Assembly: GCA_017409455.1 (NCBI GenBank)
Contig: JAFQSS010000026.1
Coordinates: 1-54,396, forward strand
Length of the DNA stretch: 54,396 nucleotides
Origin: Clostridia bacterium
GTDB lineage: Bacteria > Bacillota > Clostridia > TANB77 > CAG-508
Direction: 5' to 3'
Positions 43,038 to 50,801 of the stretch are shown one piece after another; the stretch's first letter is position 1, and each line of letters opens with the position of its first letter. Both the position numbers and the translations under genes were made by a program. The notes below the pieces were generated by a model. The model saw only the letters and a list, made by a program, of their open reading frames with translations, was not told where the DNA came from and searched no databases.

Positions 43038-43577
43038 TTAATAGTTTTCAGCTTTGATTTCGAAATATGCTTTTGGATGATTACATACTGGGCAAACTTC
43101 TGGAGCTTTTGTTCCAACTACGATATGTCCACAGTTTCTACATTTCCAGATTTTCACCTCTCCAGCTTCAAATACTTTTCCGTCTTTTACATTTTCTAAT
43201 AATTTTAAATATCTTTCTTCATGTTCTTTTTCTATTTTTGCAACTTCTTCAAATAAATATGCAATATGAGTAAATCCTTCTTCTTTTGCTGTTTTTGCAA
43301 ATTCTGCATACATATCTGTCCATTCATAATTTTCTCCATCAGCTGCTGCTTTTAAGTTTGCTGCTGTATCTCCAATGTCTCCACCATTTAATAATTTGAA
43401 CCACATTTTTGCATGTTCTTTTTCATTATCAGCTGTTTCTTGGAATATAGCTGCTATTTGCTCATATCCTTCTTTTTTTGCTTTACTTGCAAAATATGTG
43501 TATTTATTTCTTGCTTGTGATTCTCCAGCAAATGCTGTCATCAAATTTTGTTCTGTTTTTGATCCTTTTAATTCCAT
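43038..43577 (-). CDS. Rubrerythrin
   Basis: A 179-residue rubrerythrin from the ATG at 43577 ([13 protein letters not shown]), which has AGGAGG; the frame extends 20 codons up without a ribosome site. The ferritin-like di-iron domain shows [18 protein letters not shown] and [13 protein letters not shown], and the second helix pair [18 protein letters not shown]. The C-terminal rubredoxin-like domain has WKCRNCGH and [13 protein letters not shown]. It reduces hydrogen peroxide in the cytoplasm using electrons from rubredoxin. It precedes the rubredoxin gene by 26 bases. Confidence 0.95.
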   Translation of the reverse strand: MELKGSKTEQNLMTAFAGESQARNKYTYFASKAKKEGYEQIAAIFQETADNEKEHAKMWFKLLNGGDIGDTAANLKAAADGENYEWTDMYAEFAKTAKEEGFTHIAYLFEEVAKIEKEHEERYLKLLENVKDGKVFEAGEVKIWKCRNCGHIVVGTKAPEVCPVCNHPKAYFEIKAENY

Positions 43578-43640
43578 AATATTACCTCCTAAAATTTCTT
43601 TCGAAAGTAGAATACCATATTTTTCAAAAAAAATCAATAT

Positions 43641-44243
43641 TTATTTTGTCATGATATGAATATTTTCTACTTTTGCTTCCATTTCTCTAGAAATAATATT
43701 TTGTATTTGCGCGATTTCATCTGCTTTTAATTCTTCAGATTCTACAATAACACTAATACTTTCTAAATTTACGAATATTACACAATTGCTGAATCCTTTT
43801 GTTGATATTAAGTTCTCACATATCATTATTGCATTTTTTTCTCTATTTAATTCAGTTATTTCTTGCGTGACTATTGCTTTTTGTTCTTCTGAAACATTTG
43901 AATTATTTAATATATTTTGATATGTCTCTAAAGTTTGAGAATACATTGTATCTCTTGACATTTTTGATTCTTGAAAATACTCATCTTCAGATATAGAAGT
44001 TTCTGTAGTTTCTTCTTTATTTTCATTCTCAAGATTTGCATTTTCCTCATTTATTAGTTCATTATTACTTACGAGAGTTGCATCTCCAAGATGCTCATCT
44101 CGTGTTTCTGTATCATTCTGATTTTGACTTATACTTACTGTTTCTATAGTTTGTGATTCATTTGATATGTAATTCCAATAACCTGCGGTTACTAACATTA
44201 ACGCTAAAACATAAATTGCAACTGAACCTTTTTTTATTTTCAA
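43641..44243 (-). CDS. spoIIIAH: Stage III sporulation protein AH
   Basis: A 200-residue protein with an N-terminal membrane helix (GSVAIYVLALMLVTAGYWNYI), a long acidic linker and a C-terminal ring-forming (RBM) domain (QTLETYQNILNNSNVSEEQKAIV, then VIFVNLESISVIVES). SpoIIIAH joins forespore SpoIIQ to form the channel between mother cell and forespore. Start is TTG at 44243, preceded by a perfect AAGGAGGTGA at eight bases; no ATG fits. Last gene of the spoIIIA operon. Confidence 0.93.
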   Translation of the reverse strand: MKIKKGSVAIYVLALMLVTAGYWNYISNESQTIETVSISQNQNDTETRDEHLGDATLVSNNELINEENANLENENKEETTETSISEDEYFQESKMSRDTMYSQTLETYQNILNNSNVSEEQKAIVTQEITELNREKNAIMICENLISTKGFSNCVIFVNLESISVIVESEELKADEIAQIQNIISREMEAKVENIHIMTK

Positions 44244-44256
44244 TTAATTCACCTCC

Positions 44257-44853
44257 TTATTTTGAACCCATTTCAAAAACTTGAATTTTATGTACTGCTA
44301 ATCCTGTAACAGCTTCTACAGCACTAACAATAGAAGCTTTAACATTGGCATTTCCTGCACCTCTAGCAGTTACTATTGCACCTTCAATAACAGGCATAAC
44401 AACTTTTTCAGTAATAGGTTTGTTTGTTCCGTCTTCATCTGTATAAACAATTTCTTTTTTATTTTCTGTTTCTTTTACATCTTTACTTCCTCCGTCGCCA
44501 TCACTTTCTTTAGTTATACTTTCAGAAGTTGTTTCATTATACATGGCAACAACAGTACTACTTTCTGAATATTTTATTAGAACGTTGACCTTTCCAACTC
44601 CATTAATTGTTTCTAATATATTTTCAAGTCTTTTTTCTAAATCATCTTTTTCACTTGATGTAGAAATTTGAGCAAGCACTTTTGATGTATCATTTATTGG
44701 TTCTGTATTTTGTTTCTCCTCACCAGACCACATATTATTTATAATTAATACTGTTACTATCAATATTATTATAAATACAACAATATTTTCTATCTGTTTC
44801 TTTTTGTCTTTATTGTTACCCTCTACGCTTTTCTTAAATAATTCTTTTAACAT
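44257..44853 (-). CDS. spoIIIAG: Stage III sporulation protein AG
   Basis: A 198-residue protein with an N-terminal membrane helix (ENIVVFIIILIVTVLIINNMW) and an extracellular ring-forming domain (ENILETINGVGKVNVLIKYSES, ending GAIVTARGAGNANVKASIVSAVEAVTGLAVHKIQVFEM). SpoIIIAG forms a large ring in the space between the two spore membranes. AAGGAGG precedes the ATG. It follows spoIIIAF across an insertion-like repeat and precedes spoIIIAH by 13 bases. Confidence 0.93.
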   Translation of the reverse strand: MLKELFKKSVEGNNKDKKKQIENIVVFIIILIVTVLIINNMWSGEEKQNTEPINDTSKVLAQISTSSEKDDLEKRLENILETINGVGKVNVLIKYSESSTVVAMYNETTSESITKESDGDGGSKDVKETENKKEIVYTDEDGTNKPITEKVVMPVIEGAIVTARGAGNANVKASIVSAVEAVTGLAVHKIQVFEMGSK

Positions 44854-44864
44854 ATTTCCTCCTT

Positions 44865-44944
44865 AAAAAGGGACCGGGTCTGTTTTTACGTAATTTGGGA
44901 CCGGGTCTGTTTTTGTGTAAAAAGGGACCTGGTCCCTTTTTACG
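44865..44944. repeat. Divergent GGGACC repeat cluster at the spoIIIAF/AG junction
   Basis: Three GGGACC/T-type units: GGGACCGGGTCTG at 44870 and 44898, then AAAAAGGGACC-T-GGTCCCTTTTT (44919-44943), an 11-bp stem with one-base loop. It is a variant of the dispersed repeat with ACGTAA/TGTGTAA spacers instead of TCGCGA. The last unit overlaps the stop codon of spoIIIAF. Confidence 0.85.
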
Positions 44945-45434
44945 TTTTTATTGTTATCTTTTCTCCTTCTATCTCCAGTTCTTCAGCAATTTCCCTTTTA
45001 ATTTCGTCTGCATCTTTTTTACTGTTCCCTCCCTGAATTTTAACTGTAATAGAATGAATGCCCGCATTCTTCTTTGTAGAATCCAATTCTGCATCAATAT
45101 TACATTTGACAACTTCATAATTATTTTCTTCAAACCTTGATATTACAATTTGTTCTAGTTCTTCTAAATATATTTTTTCAAGTTTTTTATTCATAGAAGT
45201 TTGATCAACTTCATATTGAAAATTATTTTCATAATTTTCAATATTATATTTTTCGATTGAAAAATCATCTTTGTTTTTTATTATTGGCGAAATTATATTA
45301 AATAATACATATACACCAATTACCATTTGTATATATTTTTTATTTTTGTTTTTAGGCAGAATCATTTCTATAATAGTTGCGACAATTACTGCAAGCACTA
45401 TTTGCTCTGCCCATGAACTCATAAAATTAATCAT
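44940..45434 (-). CDS. spoIIIAF: Stage III sporulation protein AF
   Basis: A 164-residue protein with two N-terminal membrane helices (EQIVLAVIVATIIEMILP and IQMVIGVYVLFNIISPII) and a soluble part ending in a ring-forming-type fold (VVKCNIDAELDSTKKNAGIHSITVKIQGG). It belongs to the SpoIIIA export complex. Its start overlaps the spoIIIAE stop by four bases. The stop lies inside the AAAAAGGGACC repeat hairpin. Confidence 0.9.
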   Translation of the reverse strand: MINFMSSWAEQIVLAVIVATIIEMILPKNKNKKYIQMVIGVYVLFNIISPIIKNKDDFSIEKYNIENYENNFQYEVDQTSMNKKLEKIYLEELEQIVISRFEENNYEVVKCNIDAELDSTKKNAGIHSITVKIQGGNSKKDADEIKREIAEELEIEGEKITIKT

Positions 45435-46576
45435 CTGTACATCATCCCACTATTTGATATTTTGACTACCATTGTGGCTCCAATGATAAGCAGTACTGAT
45501 AAAGAACATAAAATAGCTAGTAGTAATTTAAATATTCCACCCATTTCATCTAAAAGTTTAACTACTTTTTCGTCTGCAATTGGCTGAATTACTGCAGAGG
45601 CGAGACTATATACTATACTTAGTGTTCCTATTTTGATAATTGGCATAATACAGATTCCTACTATTACTATTACACCAATAATACCTACTGCATTTTTTAA
45701 AATTACACCACACCCTAGTACACTATCAACAACATCACCTAACACTTTTCCTACTACAGGAATTACTGTCGATACTGCTGCTTTTGCTGTTTTTGCTGTA
45801 ACTCCATCTACACTGCTACTTAATGTTCCTTCTAATGATACTACTCCTACAAATATTGTTAAGACTATTCCTAAAAACCACACTACACTGGATTTTAAGA
45901 ATTTAGATATTTTATCTACTTGTACTCTTTCTGATATTTTAGATATTATAGAAAATACTACTATTATAAGAACTATTGGGATTAAAACATCTGCAATTAT
46001 ATTTCCTATAAAATTGCTTATAAATAATATTATAGGCTGTATTAATGTACTAGTAGCAATATTTCCTGTATATATCATTAGTGTCAAAAGCAAAGGTATT
46101 AAAACATTTATAAATCCCACTAAATCACTTGCTGTTTCTTTTACTATTTGTATTATTTCTGTGAAATTTGACATTATTAATGTGACTATTAATATGTATT
46201 GAACAAAATAAATTATCTGAGATATGCTGTTATTTTCTAAATTGTCTGTTATTGATTTTAATATTCCGTGTATTACTATGATTACTAAAACGCTTATTAA
46301 TATTTTTATACTTGAACTTATTTCTTGCCCTAATATTTTAAAAACTTTTTTATATAATGATTTATTATCTATTTTTCCTTTAACAGCTTGATTTAACATG
46401 TTTTCTAAATCAAATTCTCCAAAGGATTCTCCTATGTATTCTTCTGCTTGTTTTATAAATCCACTTATATTGAATTTTTCTTGTGTAGATGACATTATTT
46501 CTTCTTCAGTTTCCGCATAAACTTTACTTGGCAGTAATAATAGTACTAGGATAAATACTAAAATTATTTTTTTCAT
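45431..46576 (-). CDS. spoIIIAE: Stage III sporulation protein AE
   Basis: A 381-residue membrane protein with a clear signal peptide (MKKIILVFILVLLLLPSKVYA) and about seven to eight helices (for example ISILISVLVIIVIHGILK, FVQYILIVTLIMS, ISNFIGNIIADVLIPIVLIIVV). SpoIIIAE is a permease-like core part of the channel. The conserved ASAVIQPIADEKVVKLLDEMG is visible. Ribosome site AAAGGA. It follows spoIIIAD by 12 bases. Confidence 0.93.
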   Translation of the reverse strand: MKKIILVFILVLLLLPSKVYAETEEEIMSSTQEKFNISGFIKQAEEYIGESFGEFDLENMLNQAVKGKIDNKSLYKKVFKILGQEISSSIKILISVLVIIVIHGILKSITDNLENNSISQIIYFVQYILIVTLIMSNFTEIIQIVKETASDLVGFINVLIPLLLTLMIYTGNIATSTLIQPIILFISNFIGNIIADVLIPIVLIIVVFSIISKISERVQVDKISKFLKSSVVWFLGIVLTIFVGVVSLEGTLSSSVDGVTAKTAKAAVSTVIPVVGKVLGDVVDSVLGCGVILKNAVGIIGVIVIVGICIMPIIKIGTLSIVYSLASAVIQPIADEKVVKLLDEMGGIFKLLLAILCSLSVLLIIGATMVVKISNSGMMYR

Positions 46577-46588
46577 ATTAATCCTTTC

Positions 46589-46978
46589 TTATGGTAATAT
46601 TTCTATAATTAATTCTAATAAACTTGAAATTATGGGAATTGACATTGTTATTATAACAACTTTACTGCCTATTTCTATTTTACTAGCAATTGCTTTTTCT
46701 CCTGCATCTGAACAAACACTTACTGCAAATTCTGTGATAATCGCTATTCCTGTAATTTTTAATAATATTCCTAAAAATTGTTTATTAATAAATGTTTTGT
46801 CTGATATTGATTGCAACAGATTTATTACACTTGATAATTTTTCCATTGCTAAGAATAATATCAAAATTCCTGCTATTATTGAAACATATATTGCATATTC
46901 TGGTCTATACTGTTTTAGAATAATTATGATTACTAGTGCAACAAGTCCAATTCCAATTATTTTTATAATTTCTTCCAT
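46589..46978 (-). CDS. spoIIIAD: Stage III sporulation protein AD
   Basis: About 129 residues with four membrane helices (IIGIGLVALVIIIILKQY, AIYVSIIAGILILFLAM, LLKITGIAIITEFAVSVC, ASKIEIGSKVVIITMSIPIISSLLEL). ATG at 46978 is preferred over GTG at 46984, which is too close to the AGAGGTG site. It belongs with SpoIIIAC in the membrane complex, lying ten bases downstream of it. Confidence 0.92.
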   Translation of the reverse strand: MEEIIKIIGIGLVALVIIIILKQYRPEYAIYVSIIAGILILFLAMEKLSSVINLLQSISDKTFINKQFLGILLKITGIAIITEFAVSVCSDAGEKAIASKIEIGSKVVIITMSIPIISSLLELIIEILP

Positions 46979-46987
46979 ATACACCTC

Positions 46988-47182
46988 TTACAAGTTAAAT
47001 AAAGTTCTAACTGTCTGGAATAATGAACTTATTTCTTGTATTACCATAGATAATACTATTACAAGTCCTGCAAGTGTTGTCATCATTGCTTGATCTTCTC
47101 TTCCTGCTCTTACTAAAACTTGATGTAAAACTGCAACTAAAATTCCAATTGCAGCTATTTTAAATAATAAATTAATATCCAT
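46988..47182 (-). CDS. spoIIIAC: Stage III sporulation protein AC
   Basis: A 64-residue protein with two membrane helices (LLFKIAAIGILVAVLHQVL and MTTLAGLVIVLSMVI) joined by VRAGREDQA. Length and sequence match the family exactly. AAGGGGG ribosome site. It lies between spoIIIAB and spoIIIAD. Confidence 0.92.
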   Translation of the reverse strand: MDINLLFKIAAIGILVAVLHQVLVRAGREDQAMMTTLAGLVIVLSMVIQEISSLFQTVRTLFNL

Positions 47183-47193
47183 GTATATCCCCC

Positions 47194-47718
47194 TTAGAAT
47201 AAAATAATAACAAATACCAAGCCAATAGTAACACCTAAAGTTTTATACATCTTTTGATTTTTCTTTTTATCCTCTTCAGCTTTATCTATTTGCATATTCA
47301 AAAAATTTTCAATTACTTCAATTTCACTGACTTGTCCTTCAACATCAGTTTGTCCTAGCAATTTTCCTAATTTTTTCAAAATATCTTTATCTTCTTGATT
47401 TATGCTAATATCTGCTTCTTGTATGCAATTTTCCCACGCCTCTCTAGTTTGTGAATATGTCATTTGAATTGCCATTTGACTAAATATTTTTTCAATATTT
47501 GTTTCATTTTTATTAGCTATTTGTTTAAAAATTTCAGCTAATGGCTCATATGTAAATTTTATCTTTGTTTTAATGGCGTTTAATATGTTTTTAAATTCTC
47601 TTAATTCAACTACTCTATTTTCATAAGTTTTAGAAATTGTCAATCCAATAGCAGTAGAAAGTCCGAAAATAGCTATTAATAGAATATATTTAATTCCTTG
47701 CATTATAGGTAAATACAT
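47194..47718 (-). CDS. spoIIIAB: Stage III sporulation protein AB
   Basis: A 174-residue protein with an N-terminal membrane helix (YILLIAIFGLSTAIGLTI) and a C-terminal one (TLGVTIGLVFVIILF); the middle is helical and soluble and resembles GspF-type secretion proteins. Its start overlaps the spoIIIAA stop region (16 bases). Part of the operon AA-AB-AC-AD-AE-AF-AG-AH. Confidence 0.92.
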   Translation of the reverse strand: MYLPIMQGIKYILLIAIFGLSTAIGLTISKTYENRVVELREFKNILNAIKTKIKFTYEPLAEIFKQIANKNETNIEKIFSQMAIQMTYSQTREAWENCIQEADISINQEDKDILKKLGKLLGQTDVEGQVSEIEVIENFLNMQIDKAEEDKKKNQKMYKTLGVTIGLVFVIILF

Positions 47719-48647
47719 TTAGCATCACCTCTTTTTTCAGGATTTAATAGAATTATTCTTTCAAATATATGCTTATTTAGCAATTTTGAAAGCTCTGGAT
47801 TTCGATTTATTTCATCTATGTTTTTACCATGTGCTGTAAACACACCTTTTACTCCTGAACACATTGCATAATCTATTGCATTTATATCATCAATACTTCC
47901 AATTTCATCACAAGTAATTACATCTGGACACATAGAACGCACTAACATTCTCATTGCTTCTGGTTTTGGCATATTATCTACAACATCAGACCTTATTCCA
48001 ATATCATTTTGTGCAACACCTTTATACATTGCAGCAATTTCTCCTCTTTCATCTACAACACCTACTGTTTTCCCTATAAAACCAATTTCTTTAATGCCAT
48101 TACTAATATTTCTTATGATATCTCTTAAAAGCGTAGTTTTTCCACACCCAGGAGGTGAAACTATAAGTGTATTATGTATGTTATTACTACTTTCATCTAT
48201 TATTTCATGTATAATTGAATTACTACATCCTATTTTTTGTCTTGCAATCCTAAAATTCAAACTTGATATATAATTTATATTTATTACTTGTCCATTATCT
48301 ACTACTGCACTACCTACTATTCCCACTCTGTTACCACCTTTTATTGTTATATATCCATTACATATTTGCCTTTTATATGAGTAAACTGAATTTTCACAAA
48401 TTCTTTCAAATGCTTGTAGTATTTCTTGTTGTTTTACTATGTGATCCAATATTTTTGTTTCTTGTCCCATTTTTATCATTAATGGTTTGTTACTTCTTAG
48501 TCTTATTTCTTCAATTAAATTTGGGGACGGTCCTTTTTTTCGCGAATTTTGGGACAGACCTTCATCTTCATTTGAAATACTAAACTGTTCGATTTTATCT
48601 TTTAATATTGCAGGCAAATATCCTAACACAATTTCTAAACCTGTCAT
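47703..48647 (-). CDS. spoIIIAA: Stage III sporulation protein AA, with in-frame repeat insertion
   Basis: A 314-residue ATPase of the SpoIIIA export complex, related to secretion ATPases. Walker A is SPPGCGKTTLLRDIIR near residue 165, with DERGEIAAMYKGVAQNDIG and VITCDEIGSIDDINAIDYAM. Residues 30-43 (GLSQNSRKKGPSPN) are coded entirely by a copy of the dispersed repeat (48518-48559), inserted in frame just before the conserved EEIRLRSNKPL. That segment has no counterpart in the family. The rest looks intact. AGGAGG precedes the ATG. A second, inverted repeat copy lies upstream. Confidence 0.92.
   Translation of the reverse strand: MTGLEIVLGYLPAILKDKIEQFSISNEDEGLSQNSRKKGPSPNLIEEIRLRSNKPLMIKMGQETKILDHIVKQQEILQAFERICENSVYSYKRQICNGYITIKGGNRVGIVGSAVVDNGQVININYISSLNFRIARQKIGCSNSIIHEIIDESSNNIHNTLIVSPPGCGKTTLLRDIIRNISNGIKEIGFIGKTVGVVDERGEIAAMYKGVAQNDIGIRSDVVDNMPKPEAMRMLVRSMCPDVITCDEIGSIDDINAIDYAMCSGVKGVFTAHGKNIDEINRNPELSKLLNKHIFERIILLNPEKRGDAKCIYL
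48518..48559. repeat. Dispersed repeat copy inside spoIIIAA
   Basis: AATTTGGGGACGGTCC...TTTTGGGACAGAC, 42 bases, inside the coding region and in frame on the minus strand. It is the exact reverse complement of 48671-48712. Confidence 0.95.
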
Positions 48648-48670
48648 TAGTCCTCCTTATCATTTTAAGG

Positions 48671-48712
48671 GTCTGTCCCAAAATTCGCGAAAAAAAGGAC
48701 CGTCCCCAAATT
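48671..48712. repeat. Inverted dispersed repeat copy upstream of spoIIIAA
   Basis: Reverse complement of 48518-48559 over all 42 bases. It sits between the yebC terminator and the spoIIIAA ribosome site, in the stretch where the operon promoter should be. Confidence 0.95.
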
Positions 48713-48721
48713 CACGCTCAA

Positions 48722-48752
48722 AAAAGAGCATATATTATAATATATGCTCTTG
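48722..48752 (-). terminator. Terminator downstream of yebC
   Basis: AGAGCATATATTA pairs with TAATATATGCTCT, followed on the minus strand by TTTTTTGAGCG. It separates yebC from the spoIIIA operon, so the operon needs its own promoter in about 75 bases that are mostly repeat. Confidence 0.9.
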
Positions 48753-48780
48753 TGTTTTATTTTAGAACTTATTTTAAAAT

Positions 48781-49500
48781 TTATTCTTCCCAGTTATGAT
48801 ATACATTCATTACATCATCTAATTCATCTAATCTATCAATTAGTCTTTCCATTTTTTCTTGACCAGCTTCATCTAATGCTACTGTTGTTGTTGGTACCAT
48901 TTGAACATCTGCTTCTAAGAAACTTAATCCCGCTTCTTCTAATTTTTCTCTTACTGCTGTAAAGTCTGATGGATCTGTAGTTATTTCATATATTTCTTCT
49001 GATGCTTCAAAGTCTTCTGCTCCTGCATCTAATGCTAACATCATTAATTCTTCTTCATCTATATTAGCTGTTTCTCTTTCTATTACTATAACTCCTTTTT
49101 TGTTAAACATATATGATACACATCCTGATGTTCCTAAATTTCCTCCTGCTTTATCAAATACATGTCTTACATCTGCTGCTGTTCTATTTCTGTTGTCTGT
49201 ACTAGCGTTTACTATTACTGCTACTCCATTTGGTCCATATCCTTCATATACTACTTCTTCATAATTTTCATTACTTGATGATGCTTTTTTGATTGCATTG
49301 TTTATAGTATCATTTGGCATATTTGCAGCTTTACATTTTGCTATGACTGCTTTTAATTTTGAATTTCCTGCTGGTTCTGGTCCACCTTCTTTTACCGCTA
49401 TTAATAATTCTCTTCCTAATTTAGTGAAGATTTTTCCTCTTGCTGCATCTGCCTTTCCTTTCTTTGCTTGTATGTTATGCCATTTGCTATGTCCTGACAT
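48781..49500 (-). CDS. yebC: YebC/PmpR family regulator
   Basis: A 239-residue YebC-family protein from the ATG at 49500 ([23 protein letters not shown]), which has AAAGGAG. Other hallmarks are [44 protein letters not shown] and [13 protein letters not shown]. Members are DNA-binding regulators, and some act as translation factors that help ribosomes through proline stretches. It lies alone with a terminator, upstream of the spoIIIA operon on the same strand. Confidence 0.95.
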   Translation of the reverse strand: MSGHSKWHNIQAKKGKADAARGKIFTKLGRELLIAVKEGGPEPAGNSKLKAVIAKCKAANMPNDTINNAIKKASSSNENYEEVVYEGYGPNGVAVIVNASTDNRNRTAADVRHVFDKAGGNLGTSGCVSYMFNKKGVIVIERETANIDEEELMMLALDAGAEDFEASEEIYEITTDPSDFTAVREKLEEAGLSFLEADVQMVPTTTVALDEAGQEKMERLIDRLDELDDVMNVYHNWEE

Positions 49501-49661
49501 TACTTTCACTCTCCTTTAATTTTAATACTCTAATATTTTAACATATTTTTGACTACTTGTGTAGCCCTTTTAAAGATTTTTTAGAATTTATTTTTTGTTT
49601 TTAATCGAAATAATCTTCTTTGCTCTAGTATTATTGGTATATTATTTGATAAAAATATTTT

Positions 49662-50432
49662 TTAATTACATTTCTTAGCTACAATTCCATATAAAACTCT
49701 TTTTAATAATATTCCTTTTTCTGTTTTATACCTTTTTACATATTCATCAAATAAATCTTTTTCAACTATTGTTCTGTGTTCAAATTCTCCATGCTTTATT
49801 TCTGAAAAATCATTTAATATTGGTGTTTTTAAAAGAAGTGCCATTATATCATCCTCTGTTTGATAATATTCATTTTGTAGTATTTTAACCTTTACAATAT
49901 TTTTAAATCCCGCTTCTTTTAAATCTAAATAATCTTTTTCTGATATAGCAATTTCATCATTGTAAGCCTGACCTCTTCCAAAAAGCTCTTTTATTTCCCA
50001 GCAATCTTTTTTATCAACTCCTCTTATAACAACAGTTCCATCAGTTACCAAACAATCATATATCTGTTTTGCATCTATTATTGTATGCCTTGCTGAAATC
50101 AAGTCAAAAGTTTCCTTTGGAAAAGTCATTTCTAGGTTATCCATTTTAGTAAATTTTACTTTTTTATTTGCATATCTCTTTTCATTTTCTTTTGCTGTTT
50201 TTATCATTTCTTCAGAAAAATCTGTAGCAATTACCATACCGACATTTGGATAATTTCTTAAAACTTTTTCTCCTCCACCTGTTCCTAAGTCTAAACATAA
50301 TGATTTTTCATTTGTATTTTCTTTTATTTGTTCATAAAAATCCCAAATGGTTAAATTTTCAGTTTTACATTTTATTTGACTGAAGTCCCAATTCCCAATT
50401 CTCTCATAGTATTTTAATTCATTTTCTTGCAT
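49662..50432 (-). CDS. Class I SAM-dependent methyltransferase
   Basis: A 256-residue methyltransferase. Motif I is LCLDLGTGGGEKVLRNYPN, followed by VIATDFSEEMIKTAKENEKRY and the post-motif DLISARHTIIDA. A C-terminal helical part (KHGEFEHRTIVEKDLFDEYVKRY) resembles rRNA- or antibiotic-modifying enzymes in layout, but the substrate is unknown. AAAGGAG ribosome site. It is preceded by a structured leader with an attenuator-like hairpin (50498-50529), which suggests control by transcript folding. Confidence 0.85.
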   Translation of the reverse strand: MQENELKYYERIGNWDFSQIKCKTENLTIWDFYEQIKENTNEKSLCLDLGTGGGEKVLRNYPNVGMVIATDFSEEMIKTAKENEKRYANKKVKFTKMDNLEMTFPKETFDLISARHTIIDAKQIYDCLVTDGTVVIRGVDKKDCWEIKELFGRGQAYNDEIAISEKDYLDLKEAGFKNIVKVKILQNEYYQTEDDIMALLLKTPILNDFSEIKHGEFEHRTIVEKDLFDEYVKRYKTEKGILLKRVLYGIVAKKCN

Positions 50433-50497
50433 CTTTATTTTCTCCTTTTATTTATATATTTGGTTGTATATACAAAAAGAACCTCCCTTCTACGAAC

Positions 50498-50626
50498 AAA
50501 GCAAAAACAACCATAATTTTGCTATGGTTAAATTTTGCCATTCATAAAGAAAGATTCTCAACATTCTTTATTATAGTTTCTTAGGTAGTATCACGCGAAT
50601 GGACGAATTGAAATACTACAATTATA
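50498..50626 (-). promoter_or_regulatory. Structured leader with attenuator before the methyltransferase gene
   Basis: On the minus strand a -10-like TATAAT (50621-50626) is followed by a stem GTAGTAT/ATACTAC (50585-50591 with 50613-50619), a CCATTC/GAATGG pair (50538-50543 with 50597-50602), and a hairpin AACCATA...TATGGTT (50509-50529) ending in GTTTTTGCTTTG. The last is terminator-like, but I do not recognise a riboswitch or T-box class. The first two pairings share their central bases and are mutually exclusive in part. Confidence 0.5.
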
Positions 50627-50660
50627 GTATATCATAAATTATGTAATTTTAAAAGTATTT

Positions 50661-50801
50661 TTAGAAAAATGTCCCAAATATTACTACCATTTGATTTGTT
50701 GCCCTCAATATTCTTGTTTTGCAATAACTTTTTATCTTTACGGCATTTTGAATTTCATCATTTGTTATTGTTTGTTTAATATATGTGCTGATATGTTTCA
50801 T
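50661..50801 (-). CDS. 46-residue small protein, unknown
   Basis: A short open frame whose ATG overlaps the corrected stop of the histidine phosphatase as ATGA, so translation may be coupled. The product is basic (MKHISTYIKQTITNDEIQNAV...), without a motif I recognise. The overlap supports both this small frame and the frameshifted phosphatase reading, but it could also be non-coding. Low confidence. Confidence 0.35.
   Translation of the reverse strand: MKHISTYIKQTITNDEIQNAVKIKSYCKTRILRATNQMVVIFGTFF

Noticed and set aside
50580..50640. T-box on the plus strand (GGTAGTATCACGCGAATGGACG)
   Set aside because: It looks faintly like the T-box core, but there is no terminator or gene on the plus strand downstream, and the minus-strand leader explains the pairing.
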